DNA from: Firmicutes bacterium UBA3553 | GTDB taxonomy: Bacteria; Bacillota; Clostridia; Tissierellales; Sedimentibacteraceae | Direction of reading: 5' to 3' | Assembly: GCA_002381185.1 (NCBI GenBank) | Contig: DFOA01000033.1 | Location: 249,752 to 266,305, forward strand | DNA length: 16,554 bases | Part shown: piece after piece, positions 1 through 7,534 of the stretch | How the letters are laid out: each line of letters begins with the position of its first letter | Numbering within the stretch: position 1 is the stretch's first letter | The notes under the pieces: generated by a model | Told to the model about the DNA's origin: nothing | The model's input: the letters and a program-made list of their open reading frames with translations, nothing else | Database searches by the model: none | Made by a program: the position numbers and the translations under genes

Positions 1-225
1 GTTTCAATTCAGGCTCAGATACTCAACCTTTTGAAAGAATTGCAGAAAGAACTTAAAATTTCCTATGTATTTATATCTCATGACATAGGTGTGGTAAATT
101 ATATGTCAGACACAATATTGGTAATGAGCAAGGGCAGTGTGGTGGAATCAGGAACAGCCAAAGAGGTGCTGCTTCATCCAAAAGAAGCATATACGAAGAA
201 GCTCATAGAAAGCGCGTTTATATGA
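1..225 (+). CDS. Oligopeptide/dipeptide-type ABC transporter ATP-binding protein, C-terminal fragment
   Basis: The gene is open from base 1 and ends with TGA at 223-225, so only the last 74 residues are present. The visible start (VSIQAQILNLLKELQKEL) matches the stretch that follows the Walker B and D-loop in DppD/DppF/OppF-type ATPases. It is followed by the H-loop (FISHDIGVV, with the switch histidine) and by the family's closing pattern (ADTILVM-like, GSVVESG, HPKEAYTKKL). Such subunits hydrolyse ATP at the inner face of the membrane to import peptides or nickel chelates. The C-terminal tail after the HP-YTKKL motif is short, without the long extension that carries a cysteine motif in many OppF/DppF proteins. 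The permease and partner genes would lie to the left of the window. The substrate cannot be deduced from this fragment. Confidence 0.9.
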   Translation, partial: VSIQAQILNLLKELQKELKISYVFISHDIGVVNYMSDTILVMSKGSVVESGTAKEVLLHPKEAYTKKLIESAFI

Positions 226-241
226 TCCTTAATTCTCCTTC

Positions 242-270
242 GGGGACACGGGGACGTTTCGCCTGTCTCC
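242..270. repeat. REP-like GGGGACA hairpin between genes
   Basis: GGGGACA (242-248) can pair with TGTCTCC (264-270) with one G-T wobble. A second GGGGAC copy (250-255) lies in the loop. No T-tract follows, so this is not a normal intrinsic terminator. GGGGACA-rich imperfect palindromes are scattered between genes in many clostridial genomes. Assigning this one to such a family is inference, since only one copy is present here. Confidence 0.4.
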
Positions 271-315
271 AAATAATAAATTTGCCCTTTAGCATAAAGG
301 ATGTGAAAGAAGCTT

Positions 316-1059
316 ATGGAAATAGAATTAAAAGAAAATGAAAAAATTGAAGATTTGCAGTGCAATGGTTTAAGAATAATTCAAAATAAAAAATGGTTCT
401 GCTTTGGAATGGATGCTGTCTTGTTAACTAATTATTGCGATATAAAAAACAACTCAAAAATAGTTGATTTGGGCACAGGCACAGGTATTATACCGATACT
501 TCTAAGCGGCAAAAGAAACTACTCAAAGGCTTATGCCATAGAAATCCAGGAAGAAGTGTCGGAAATGGCAGGGCGAAGCGTTGCGCTCAATGATTTGCAG
601 GATAAGATAGAAATACTTAACATAGATTTGAAAGAAGCGTTAAGTTATTTAGAACCAAATTCATTTGATGCGGTGATTTCGAATCCGCCTTACAAGCTTA
701 ACAACAGCGGAATTATCAATCCTTCTGATAAAAAGGCAATATCAAGGCATGAAATCAAATGCTCTTTAGAAGATGTAATAAGTACAGCGGCATCTCTTCT
801 GAAGCAATATGGAAGATTCTACATGGTACATCGCCCGGACAGACTTGCCGACATAATTTGCCTTCTTCGGAAATACCGGTTGGAACCGAAGCAGATTCGT
901 TTTGTACATCCAAAAGCGGCTGCAAAACCGAATATGATTTTAATCAGAGCTTCCAAAAACGGAAATCCCGAGCTGAAGTTTGATCCCCCGCTGTATATTT
1001 ACGATGAGAATGGAAAATACACTGACGATGTGTACGAAATTTACGGAATGGAAAAATAA
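316..1059 (+). CDS. trmN6: tRNA1(Val) (adenine-37-N6)-methyltransferase family protein (TrmN6/YfiC-like)
   Basis: A 247-residue class I SAM-dependent methyltransferase. The SAM-binding motif I is DLGTGTGI at residues 51-58. The catalytic motif NPPY at 123-126 is typical of enzymes that methylate the exocyclic amine of adenine. The N-terminal FCFGMDAVLLTNY block and the late HRPDRLADI and PNMILIRA blocks match the YfiC/TrmN6 family (YabB in Bacillus), whose E. coli member makes m6A37 in tRNA-Val. Length is normal. The ATG at 316 is preceded by a GA-rich stretch but not a strong Shine-Dalgarno sequence. The gene ends just before a terminator shared with the convergent gene. In Bacillus this family sits next to rsmI, but that neighbour is absent here. 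The exact tRNA target in this organism is inferred from the family. Confidence 0.85.
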   Translation: MEIELKENEKIEDLQCNGLRIIQNKKWFCFGMDAVLLTNYCDIKNNSKIVDLGTGTGIIPILLSGKRNYSKAYAIEIQEEVSEMAGRSVALNDLQDKIEILNIDLKEALSYLEPNSFDAVISNPPYKLNNSGIINPSDKKAISRHEIKCSLEDVISTAASLLKQYGRFYMVHRPDRLADIICLLRKYRLEPKQIRFVHPKAAAKPNMILIRASKNGNPELKFDPPLYIYDENGKYTDDVYEIYGMEK

Positions 1060-1096
1060 AAATGAGATGCTTACGGCTGTAGCATCTCATTTTTTT
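1060..1096. terminator. Bidirectional intrinsic terminator between trmN6 and the Rieske oxidoreductase
   Basis: A 12-bp perfect stem, AAATGAGATGCT (1060-1071) with AGCATCTCATTT (1081-1092), has a 9-nt loop. T-runs follow on the + strand (1091-1096), and the A-run in the end of trmN6 gives a T-run on the - strand. It can therefore stop transcription from both converging genes. Confidence 0.85.
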
Positions 1097-2621
1097 ATTT
1101 CTTTATACTTATTTTATCCAGAGGCTTTACGGCAGGGCCTTCCAGGATATTTCCCCTTATGTCGTATCTTGAGCCGTGGCACGGACAGTCCCATGTTTTT
1201 TCTGCTTCATTAAAGGACAGAGAACATTTTAAATGGGCACACACGGGGTTGATACAGAAATAATCATTGTTTTCGTTTTTATAAACGCCGACTTTTCTGC
1301 CTTTGTAATTTATTATTTTGCCTTCTCCGGCATCAACAACCAGCAATTCTTCAGGGACAGGAGCTATTCTTTTTAAAAACCCGGTTACAATGCTCTTTGC
1401 AGAGGAGAAAAATTCCTTTGCCGACTGGGTTGGAGTGATTCTTGACGGATTGAAAACCTCTGAGAAATCATCATCCATATTTAATATTTTATTTCTGAGT
1501 ATTATTGCCGCAGCGGCAGAATGAGTCATGCCCCACTTCTTGAACCCTGTTGCAACATACAGATTATCAAGGCTTTTGGAATAAAGCCCTATATACGGGA
1601 TTTTATCATATGTCATGCAATCCTGTGTCGACCACTTTGATACTATTTCAGCTCCCTTGAAGTTTGTATTTAAGAAATCTTCCAATTCCTTATAGCAATC
1701 CTCTTCATTTTCCTTTTCACCGGAACGGTGGTTGCCGCCTGCGAGAATCAACAGATTTTCTTTCTCAGAATATTGATACCTCATAGAATAAACAGGATCT
1801 TTAATATTTATGTACATTCCCTCAAAGGGTTCTTCAGTTGTTCTTGCAGCTATAACATAGGATTTGTCCTGATAAAGCCTCAGGAAATATAATCCGAAGC
1901 TGTCGTCAAAAGGGTAGTGAGAAGCTACCACAACTTTGTCAGCATGTATTGTGCCGGCTTCTGTGCTTACATCAATATGCCCGTTATGAGGTTCAATATT
2001 TAAAGCTCTGACATTTTCGTAAATTTCACAGGAATCAGAATTGCTGAGAATATTGTACAGGCTGTACAGATATTTCAATGGATTAAACTGACCTTGATTT
2101 TTTACGCCGATAGCTCCCAATGCATTGTTGGGCAAGGGAAGCTCTTCTGTGTAAAATCCATCTATGCCGAGCTTTTTATAGGCTTCCAGCTCTTCTTTTA
2201 TCTGCTTTAGTTCAGTGTCACCAACGGCATAGACATAGGAGGTCTGTTCCTGAAAATCGCACTGTATATTATTTTCGTCAATAATTTTCCGTATAAGTTT
2301 TAGGCCTTCTTCATTGGCCTTTAAGTATTGTTTAGCTTCTTCAAGGCTGAAGCTGTTTATTAGGTAATCATAAAAGACATCATGCTGCACAGTTATTTTA
2401 GCTGTTGTATAACCGGATACCCCATATCCTATTGTTGTACCGTCTATTATCCCGATTTTATAGCCGATATCTTTTAATAAATATGCAGTGGTTAATCCTG
2501 TAAGTCCTGCTCCTATTATGAGAACATCAAACTTTTTCTCTTTCAAATCTTCCTTATTTTTATTAACTTCAATTTTGTTATCAGCAGATTCATGCCAATA
2601 TGAACATCTTGGATATTCCAT
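1095..2621 (-). CDS. FAD-dependent oxidoreductase with C-terminal Rieske [2Fe-2S] domain
   Basis: From the preferred start this is a 508-residue, probably cytosolic protein. Residues 30-60 form the FAD/NAD Rossmann entry with GAGLTG at 37-42, and the DAO fold fills the middle. The last 70 or so residues are a Rieske domain with ligands C461 and H463 (CAHLKC) and C479 and H482 (CPCHG). C466 and C481 sit where Rieske proteins often carry a disulfide. The layout matches the YhfW-type family of Firmicutes, whose substrate is not known. The frame is open up to an ATG at 2648, but that ATG has no ribosome site and lies about 3 nt from the predicted transcript start. The ATG at 2621 has GAGG five bases upstream, and the resulting N-terminus (MEYPRCSYWHES) resembles the family. 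The gene stands alone and converges on trmN6. Confidence 0.88.
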   Translation of the reverse strand: MEYPRCSYWHESADNKIEVNKNKEDLKEKKFDVLIIGAGLTGLTTAYLLKDIGYKIGIIDGTTIGYGVSGYTTAKITVQHDVFYDYLINSFSLEEAKQYLKANEEGLKLIRKIIDENNIQCDFQEQTSYVYAVGDTELKQIKEELEAYKKLGIDGFYTEELPLPNNALGAIGVKNQGQFNPLKYLYSLYNILSNSDSCEIYENVRALNIEPHNGHIDVSTEAGTIHADKVVVASHYPFDDSFGLYFLRLYQDKSYVIAARTTEEPFEGMYINIKDPVYSMRYQYSEKENLLILAGGNHRSGEKENEEDCYKELEDFLNTNFKGAEIVSKWSTQDCMTYDKIPYIGLYSKSLDNLYVATGFKKWGMTHSAAAAIILRNKILNMDDDFSEVFNPSRITPTQSAKEFFSSAKSIVTGFLKRIAPVPEELLVVDAGEGKIINYKGRKVGVYKNENNDYFCINPVCAHLKCSLSFNEAEKTWDCPCHGSRYDIRGNILEGPAVKPLDKISIKK

Positions 2622-2657
2622 ATATTCCTCTTTCATAAGTGTTTTCATAAATTACAT

Positions 2658-2687
2658 ATATTAACTATTGTTTCTTTAAAAAATCAA
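2658..2687 (-). promoter_or_regulatory. Putative promoter of the Rieske oxidoreductase gene
   Basis: On the - strand, TTGATT (2687-2682) and TAATAT (2663-2658) are 18 bp apart. Transcription would start near 2651, giving a leader of about 30 nt for the ATG at 2621 but almost none for the ATG at 2648. A second leftward TATAAT at 2728-2723 overlaps the rightward ileS -10 box but has a poor -35. Confidence 0.4.
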
Positions 2688-2695
2688 TTTATTCC

Positions 2696-2724
2696 TTGAC
2701 TTTGGTTTCAATTTAATATATCAT
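2696..2724 (+). promoter_or_regulatory. Putative sigma-A promoter of the ileS T-box leader
   Basis: TTGACT (2696-2701) and TATCAT (2719-2724) are separated by 17 bp, each one mismatch from consensus. The predicted start near 2731 lies just upstream of T-box stem I, as expected for this class of leader. Confidence 0.65.
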
Positions 2725-2747
2725 TATACAGAAATAAAATAATTATA

Positions 2748-2984
2748 AATGACAGTGATTGGAACAGTAGGCGCAGGCAGGTCTCAAAGAGATATAATCA
2801 TTTGGTGGGAGATTATAATTCCAAGTGCGTTGAAAATCATCCATGAGTTTAATTTCTGAAACTTCCAGTAAGAAATTACGTATAAATGCGTTAAATTTTT
2901 GAGTGACATATATTTAGTGTATTTATATGTAATTTGGGTGGTACCGCGGATTTCGTCCCATGTCGTAAGACATGGGACTTTTTA
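2748..2984 (+). promoter_or_regulatory. T-box leader sensing tRNA-Ile, upstream of ileS
   Basis: This transcribed leader binds uncharged tRNA-Ile and then lets transcription continue into ileS. The stem I S-turn strands are AGTA (2766-2769) and GAA (2832-2834). They flank a helix, GGCGCA (2770-2775) with TGCGTT (2826-2831). The specifier ATC (Ile codon) follows at 2836-2838 with the usual purine after it. The conserved T-box GGGTGGTACCGCG is at 2936-2948. Its bulge TGGT (2939-2942) is complementary to a tRNA 3' end of ACCA, so the variable base fits the A discriminator of tRNA-Ile. The terminator helix is annotated separately. Specifier, bulge and downstream gene all agree. Confidence 0.95.
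2955..2984 (+). terminator. T-box-controlled terminator of the ileS leader
   Basis: A 10-bp perfect stem, GTCCCATGTC (2955-2964) with GACATGGGAC (2969-2978), has a 4-nt GTAA loop and a run of five T. It forms when charged tRNA-Ile is abundant. The competing antiterminator uses the T-box sequence just upstream. Confidence 0.93.
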
Positions 2985-3056
2985 TTACGAAACTGTGATT
3001 ACTGACAATTCATGTATGCCGATACACTGCATTAATTTAAAATACAGGAGGAGAAA

Positions 3057-6000
3057 ATGAAGCAATTTAAAGATATCTCAAAAGCCGATTATAAACAAAA
3101 TGAGCATGAAATATCAAAGTATTGGAATGAAATTGATTTGCTCAAACAAAGTGTTGAAACAAGAAAAGATAAAGCACCCTTTATATTCTATGAAGGACCG
3201 CCTACAGCCAACGGCAGACCCGGAATTCACCATGTTATCGCAAGAACATTGAAAGACTCTGTGTGCAGATTCAAAACAATGGAAGGATACCAGGTTAAGA
3301 GAAAAGCAGGATGGGATACACACGGGCTTCCGGTTGAAATTGAAGTTGAAAAACAGCTGGGACTAAAGGACAAGACTGATATTGAACAGTACGGAATAGA
3401 TAATTTTAATGAAAAGTGCAGACATTCAGTATTCACTTATGAGGCTCAGTGGCGTGAAATGACTGAAAGAATGGCTTATTTAATTGACTTGGATAATCCG
3501 TACATCACACTTGAAAATGACTACATCGAATCAGAGTGGTGGATACTTGACAAAATCTTCAAGGAAGGCCTCATGTATGAAGGTCACAAGATTCTCCCAT
3601 ACTGTCCAAGATGCGGAACAGGTCTTGCATCCCACGAGGTTGCACAAGGCTACGAAGAAATAAAAACAATGACTGCATATGCGAAATTCAAGAAAAAAGA
3701 TGCAGATGAATATTTCCTTGCATGGACAACAACTCCATGGACATTATTGTCAAATGTTTCATTGACAGTCCATCCTGATGTGGATTATTTAAAAATCAGA
3801 ACAAAAGACAAAGAAGATGTAAAGGGTGAAGTATACTATATTTCTAAACCTCTGGTAGATAAAGTTGTTTCAGAAGAATATGAAGTTCTTGAGGAAATGA
3901 AGGGCAAGGACCTGGAGTTCATGGAATATGAACAGCTCATGCCTTACGTTGAAGCTCCTGCAGGTAAAAAAGCATTCTTTGTGACATGCGCAGATTATGT
4001 AACTACAGAAGACGGTACAGGTATAGTTCATACAGCTCCTGCATTTGGTGAAGATGACTATAACACTGGCGCCAGATACAAGCTTCCTGTTCTTAATCCG
4101 GTAGATGATACAGGAAGATTCAGAGGAACACCATGGTCAGAAATGTTTGTAATGGATGCTGATAAGCCCATATTGAACTGGCTGAAGGAAAACAACAAGC
4201 TGTACAGAAAAGAACCGGTTCTCCATAACTATCCTCACTGCTGGAGATGCCATACACCGTTACTGTATTATGCAAGACCAAGCTGGTACATTCAAATGAC
4301 TAAATTAAAGGACCAGTTAATAGAAAACAACAATTCTGTTGAATGGTATCCTGAATTTGTGGGTGAAAAGAGATTCGGAAACTGGCTGGAAAACTTAAAT
4401 GACTGGGCAATTTCAAGAAGCCGTTACTGGGGAACACCGCTGCCATTATGGAGATGCGAATGCGGTCATGTTGAAAGTATAGGTTCAAGAAAAGAATTAG
4501 CTGAAAAAGCCGTTGAAGAAATAGATGAAAAAACTATTGAGCTTCACAGACCATATGTTGATGATGTGCACATTGTATGCCCTGAATGCGGAAAGCATAT
4601 GACAAGGGTTAAGGACGTTATAGACTGCTGGTTTGACTCCGGTGCAATGCCTTATGCTCAATGGCACTATCCATTTGAAAACAAGGAAAACTTTGAAGAA
4701 TTATTCCCTGCAGATTTCATATGCGAAGGAATTGACCAGACGAGAGGATGGTTCTATTCATTAATAGCAATTTCAACATTTGTAATGGGAAAATCACCAT
4801 ACAAGAGAGTATTGGTAAATGACCTGATTCTTGACAAATACGGCAAGAAAATGTCCAAATCAAGAGGCAACACTGTTGATCCGTTTGATTTGTTCGACAG
4901 ATACGGTGCTGATGCATTAAGATGGTACCTGTTGTATGTGTCTCCTGCATGGTCGCCTACAAGATTTGACGAAGACGGTTTAAAAGAAGTATTAAGCAAG
5001 TATTTCGGAACAATCAAAAATGTGTATACATTCTTTGCATTGTATGCAAACACAGATTCAATAGATCCGAGTGAATTCTTCGTTGAATACAAGAACAGAC
5101 CGGAACTGGACAGATGGATAATCTCTAAATTCAACAACCTGGTAAAATATGTGAGAGAAAGCATGAATGCTTATGACCACAACAAGACTGTAAGAGCAAT
5201 TCAGGAATTTGTAAACGAGGATTTGTCCAACTGGTACATCAGACGTTCAAGAAGAAGATTCTGGGCAACTGAACTTACAGAGGACAAAAAAGCGGTTTAC
5301 AACACAACATATGAAATACTGGTTGGTGTTGCACAATTGACAGCTCCGTTTGCTCCGTATTTATCAGAAGAAATTTACAGGAACTTAACAGGGGAAGCCT
5401 CAGTTCATTTAAGCTACTATCCTGAAGTTCATGAAGAATTAATTGATGAAAATGTTGAAAAGAGAATGGATCTTGTAAAAGATCTGGTTAAGCTGGGAAG
5501 AGCTTCAAGAGAAAATGCTAAAATCAAGGTAAGACAGCCAATAAGAAGAATCCACATTGACGGAAAATATCAGGCGCTTATAGAGGATTTGGTTCCGTTA
5601 ATCAAGGAAGAATTGAATGTCAAGGAAGTTGTGTTTGAACATGACTTGAATGAATTCATGGACTTCTCACTGAAACCGAACTTCAAAGTTGCAGGACCTA
5701 TGCTTGGAAGCAATGTAAAAGCATTTGCAGCTGCATTGGCTAAAGCTGACTCTGTAGAAATAATCACCAAAGTTCAATCTGGAGAAAAATATGAATTTAC
5801 TGTAAATGACCAGACAGTAGAGCTTAACGAAGAAATACTGGATATCCGTATTTCCGCAAAGGAAGGCTACGATGTTTCTACAGGCAACAACCTGTTCACA
5901 ATCATAGATACAAACCTGACAGAAGATTTGATTAATGAGGGATATGCCCGTGAATTCATATCAAAAGTTCAGCAGATGAGAAAGAACAACGGATATGAAA

Positions 6001-6182
6001 TGATGGACAGAATTCAGATTTTCTATAACGGTTCTGAAGAAATCGACAGAGCTGTCAAGGAATTCGAAGAGTTCATCAAGAGCGAAACATTGGCTGACAC
6101 AATAGAAAAAGTGACTGACGATACTATGGAAGTTCAAAACCTAAACGGTATTGATACGGGAATGAGATTGGAACGCAAATAA
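3057..6182 (+). CDS. ileS: Isoleucyl-tRNA synthetase, type 2 (eukaryote-like) with altered HIGH motif
   Basis: This 1041-residue class I synthetase charges tRNA-Ile with isoleucine in the cytosol. The ATP signature region PPTANGRPGIHH carries GIHH at residues 56-59 instead of HxGH. The KMSKS loop is intact at 598-602. The CP1 editing domain shows WTTTPWTL (223-230) and HTAPAFGEDD (325-334), so post-transfer editing looks preserved. Cysteine pairs C183/C186, C467/C469 and C508/C511 are possible zinc ligands. The length, the motif wording and a C-terminal region after residue 780 or so without the zinc finger of ordinary bacterial IleRS indicate the type 2 clade, which is associated with mupirocin resistance. 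The ATG has a strong AGGAGGAG site (3046-3053). The gene is controlled by the T-box leader and ends in its own terminator. Identity is certain; the type 2 call is by pattern. Confidence 0.97.
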   Translation: MKQFKDISKADYKQNEHEISKYWNEIDLLKQSVETRKDKAPFIFYEGPPTANGRPGIHHVIARTLKDSVCRFKTMEGYQVKRKAGWDTHGLPVEIEVEKQLGLKDKTDIEQYGIDNFNEKCRHSVFTYEAQWREMTERMAYLIDLDNPYITLENDYIESEWWILDKIFKEGLMYEGHKILPYCPRCGTGLASHEVAQGYEEIKTMTAYAKFKKKDADEYFLAWTTTPWTLLSNVSLTVHPDVDYLKIRTKDKEDVKGEVYYISKPLVDKVVSEEYEVLEEMKGKDLEFMEYEQLMPYVEAPAGKKAFFVTCADYVTTEDGTGIVHTAPAFGEDDYNTGARYKLPVLNPVDDTGRFRGTPWSEMFVMDADKPILNWLKENNKLYRKEPVLHNYPHCWRCHTPLLYYARPSWYIQMTKLKDQLIENNNSVEWYPEFVGEKRFGNWLENLNDWAISRSRYWGTPLPLWRCECGHVESIGSRKELAEKAVEEIDEKTIELHRPYVDDVHIVCPECGKHMTRVKDVIDCWFDSGAMPYAQWHYPFENKENFEELFPADFICEGIDQTRGWFYSLIAISTFVMGKSPYKRVLVNDLILDKYGKKMSKSRGNTVDPFDLFDRYGADALRWYLLYVSPAWSPTRFDEDGLKEVLSKYFGTIKNVYTFFALYANTDSIDPSEFFVEYKNRPELDRWIISKFNNLVKYVRESMNAYDHNKTVRAIQEFVNEDLSNWYIRRSRRRFWATELTEDKKAVYNTTYEILVGVAQLTAPFAPYLSEEIYRNLTGEASVHLSYYPEVHEELIDENVEKRMDLVKDLVKLGRASRENAKIKVRQPIRRIHIDGKYQALIEDLVPLIKEELNVKEVVFEHDLNEFMDFSLKPNFKVAGPMLGSNVKAFAAALAKADSVEIITKVQSGEKYEFTVNDQTVELNEEILDIRISAKEGYDVSTGNNLFTIIDTNLTEDLINEGYAREFISKVQQMRKNNGYEMMDRIQIFYNGSEEIDRAVKEFEEFIKSETLADTIEKVTDDTMEVQNLNGIDTGMRLERK

Positions 6183-6217
6183 ATAATTTTGAGAGCGGCA
6201 TTGACGCTTGATATTAA

Positions 6218-6248
6218 AAAACGGTATGGGGTAATCTATACCGTTTTT
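6218..6248 (+). terminator. Intrinsic terminator after ileS
   Basis: AAAACGGTAT (6218-6227) pairs perfectly with ATACCGTTTT (6238-6247) around a 10-nt loop, with the T-run at 6244-6248. It ends the ileS transcript. Confidence 0.85.
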
Positions 6249-6256
6249 GTTTGATT

Positions 6257-6284
6257 TTGACATAATGTTTTATTATGTTATCTG
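6257..6284 (+). promoter_or_regulatory. Possible orphan promoter with overlapping palindrome
   Basis: A perfect TTGACA (6257-6262) is followed after 16 bp by TATCTG (6279-6284). The spacer contains the inverted repeat ACATAAT (6260-6266) / ATTATGT (6272-6278), placed as an operator would be. No rightward gene follows before the convergent aroD, so a small RNA or a chance match are both possible. Confidence 0.2.
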
Positions 6285-6306
6285 ATCGGAGAGAGATGTC
6301 CTAACA

Positions 6307-6339
6307 CTATTTTCCAGAGCATTTTTTTCTGAAAAATAG
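6307..6339. other. Imperfect hairpin between ileS and aroD
   Basis: CTATTTTCCAGA (6307-6318) pairs with TCTGAAAAATAG (6328-6339) with one mismatch and a T-rich 9-nt loop. No T-run follows on the aroD strand, so it is a weak candidate for the aroD terminator. It could instead be the edge of the adjacent dispersed repeat. Confidence 0.3.
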
Positions 6340-6409
6340 CGGTGGGTCATTCACAACGAACTCCCAATATATGCGACGAAAAGAGCGGATAAATTGGTGA
6401 TTAAAACTG
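6338..6409 (+). repeat. Dispersed intergenic repeat, copy A
   Basis: The stretch resembles 7263-7336 in the same orientation. The best part is TATGCGA (6370-6376), a variable 6-8 nt, then GAGCNNATAAATYGGTGAT and a final ACTG (ending at 6409), with about 29 of 34 positions equal outside the variable part. The preceding 32 nt have equal length in both copies but only weak identity. Confidence 0.4.
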
Positions 6410-6422
6410 CAAGAATCTCCTC

Positions 6423-7175
6423 TTATATGCTCAGAATATTTAACATCTCCCGTGCGTTTCTCACATTTATCTGCCCTGGTGCAGAGGACTTATCCAATGA
6501 CGCAAAGGTAAGGCACGAACCGAACAGTTCACCGGTCAGTCTTGTCACAGCTCCAAGAGAACCCATTGAAATTGTAATAAACGGTCTGTCTCCCTTTTCT
6601 TTTTTCATTTCCAATGTGGCAGACAATAATGTAAGAACATCTTCCTCGCAGTTAGGCATAACTGCTATTTTAGTTATGTCTGCATCATAACCCTGCATTT
6701 TGACAAGCCTGTTTACTATTTCCTCTCTGGCTGGAGTTTTATTGAAATCATGATTGGACATTACAATCTTAACATTTTTTTCATGAGAAAAGTCTATTAT
6801 ATTTTTTATATTTTCTTCAGAACTGAAAAGCTCAATATCTACTAAATCAATGAGTCCGGTATTTACAGCAAAATGGTTCAGGGCGAAGTATTTTTCTTCC
6901 GACAATTCATGCGTTCCGCCTTCCTTTTTTGTCCTGAAAGTAAAAAGTATAGGCTTATAATATGATTTCCTTATATTCTCCAGAAGGAGCCCGACCTTAT
7001 TAAAGTCTTCAACGTTCTCATAATAATCTATTCTTAGTTCTATTAAATCGAAATCAACATCTTTTAAATTTTCTATATCATTTAAAATTTGCCTTTCATC
7101 TGTCCCGGTAATGGGTACGCAGATTTTAACACCGGATTCGCCGAATATTAAATTATTAACCTGCACCTTTTTCAT
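6423..7175 (-). CDS. aroD: 3-dehydroquinate dehydratase, type I
   Basis: This 250-residue enzyme dehydrates 3-dehydroquinate to 3-dehydroshikimate, the third step of the shikimate pathway, in the cytosol. It is a type I Schiff-base TIM barrel. The catalytic pair is H142 (in SNHDF) and K169 (in ITKIAVMP), close to H143 and K170 of the Salmonella enzyme. The phosphate- and substrate-contact region MGxxGAVTR with R212 and the SAPGQ motif (231-235) are also present. Length is normal. The ATG at 7175 has AAGGAG six bases upstream. The gene is alone and leftward, apart from any other shikimate gene, and converges on ileS. A leftward TATAAT lies at 7216-7211 with no good -35. Its two intergenic flanks contain the related repeats described separately. 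Confidence 0.95.
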   Translation of the reverse strand: MKKVQVNNLIFGESGVKICVPITGTDERQILNDIENLKDVDFDLIELRIDYYENVEDFNKVGLLLENIRKSYYKPILFTFRTKKEGGTHELSEEKYFALNHFAVNTGLIDLVDIELFSSEENIKNIIDFSHEKNVKIVMSNHDFNKTPAREEIVNRLVKMQGYDADITKIAVMPNCEEDVLTLLSATLEMKKEKGDRPFITISMGSLGAVTRLTGELFGSCLTFASLDKSSAPGQINVRNAREMLNILSI

Positions 7176-7262
7176 AAGTTTCTCCTTTTACTGTGGAATG
7201 CAATGTATTAATTATATACCACATAATGCATAAAACATATATTATTTTTTGATGTTTTTTAT

Positions 7263-7336
7263 AGCGCTGACCCTAACTGTAGGTATTACGCATTTATGCG
7301 AGCAGCAGCGAGCAAATAAATCGGTGATGAATACTG
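7263..7336 (+). repeat. Dispersed intergenic repeat, copy B
   Basis: This is the second copy of the 6338-6409 sequence, in the same orientation on the other side of aroD, with the shared core at 7295-7336. It lies in the 359-bp gap between aroD and ptsI, which otherwise holds only the ptsI promoter and leader; no small gene is visible there. Confidence 0.4.
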
Positions 7337-7416
7337 AAATTGTATCAAAATAGAACGGTGTAAAACCAGTGATGAAAACATTATCATAAAAAATGTTGAA
7401 ATTGCAATATTATTCG

Positions 7417-7446
7417 TTGACAACAGGTTGCTTTGCATAATATAAT
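7417..7446 (+). promoter_or_regulatory. Strong sigma-A promoter of ptsI
   Basis: A perfect -35 TTGACA (7417-7422) and a perfect -10 TATAAT (7441-7446) are 18 bp apart. Transcription would start near 7453, leaving a leader of about 80 nt before the ptsI ATG, in which no terminator or riboswitch is visible. Confidence 0.8.
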
Positions 7447-7534
7447 ATTATAAATTGGGGACAGAGTATCTATCAAAATAATTATTATTTCAGTAAGAAA
7501 ATGGTAATTATGTGAGCTGAAAGGTAGTGAGTAT

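Noticed and set aside
4754..5164. 136-codon open frame on the - strand inside ileS
   Set aside because: It lies opposite a continuous, motif-rich ileS frame, has no family pattern and arises from the AT-rich codon bias of the gene.
6394..6690. 98-codon + strand frame overlapping aroD
   Set aside because: It is antisense to the catalytic part of aroD, has no ribosome site, and its translation shows no recognisable motif.
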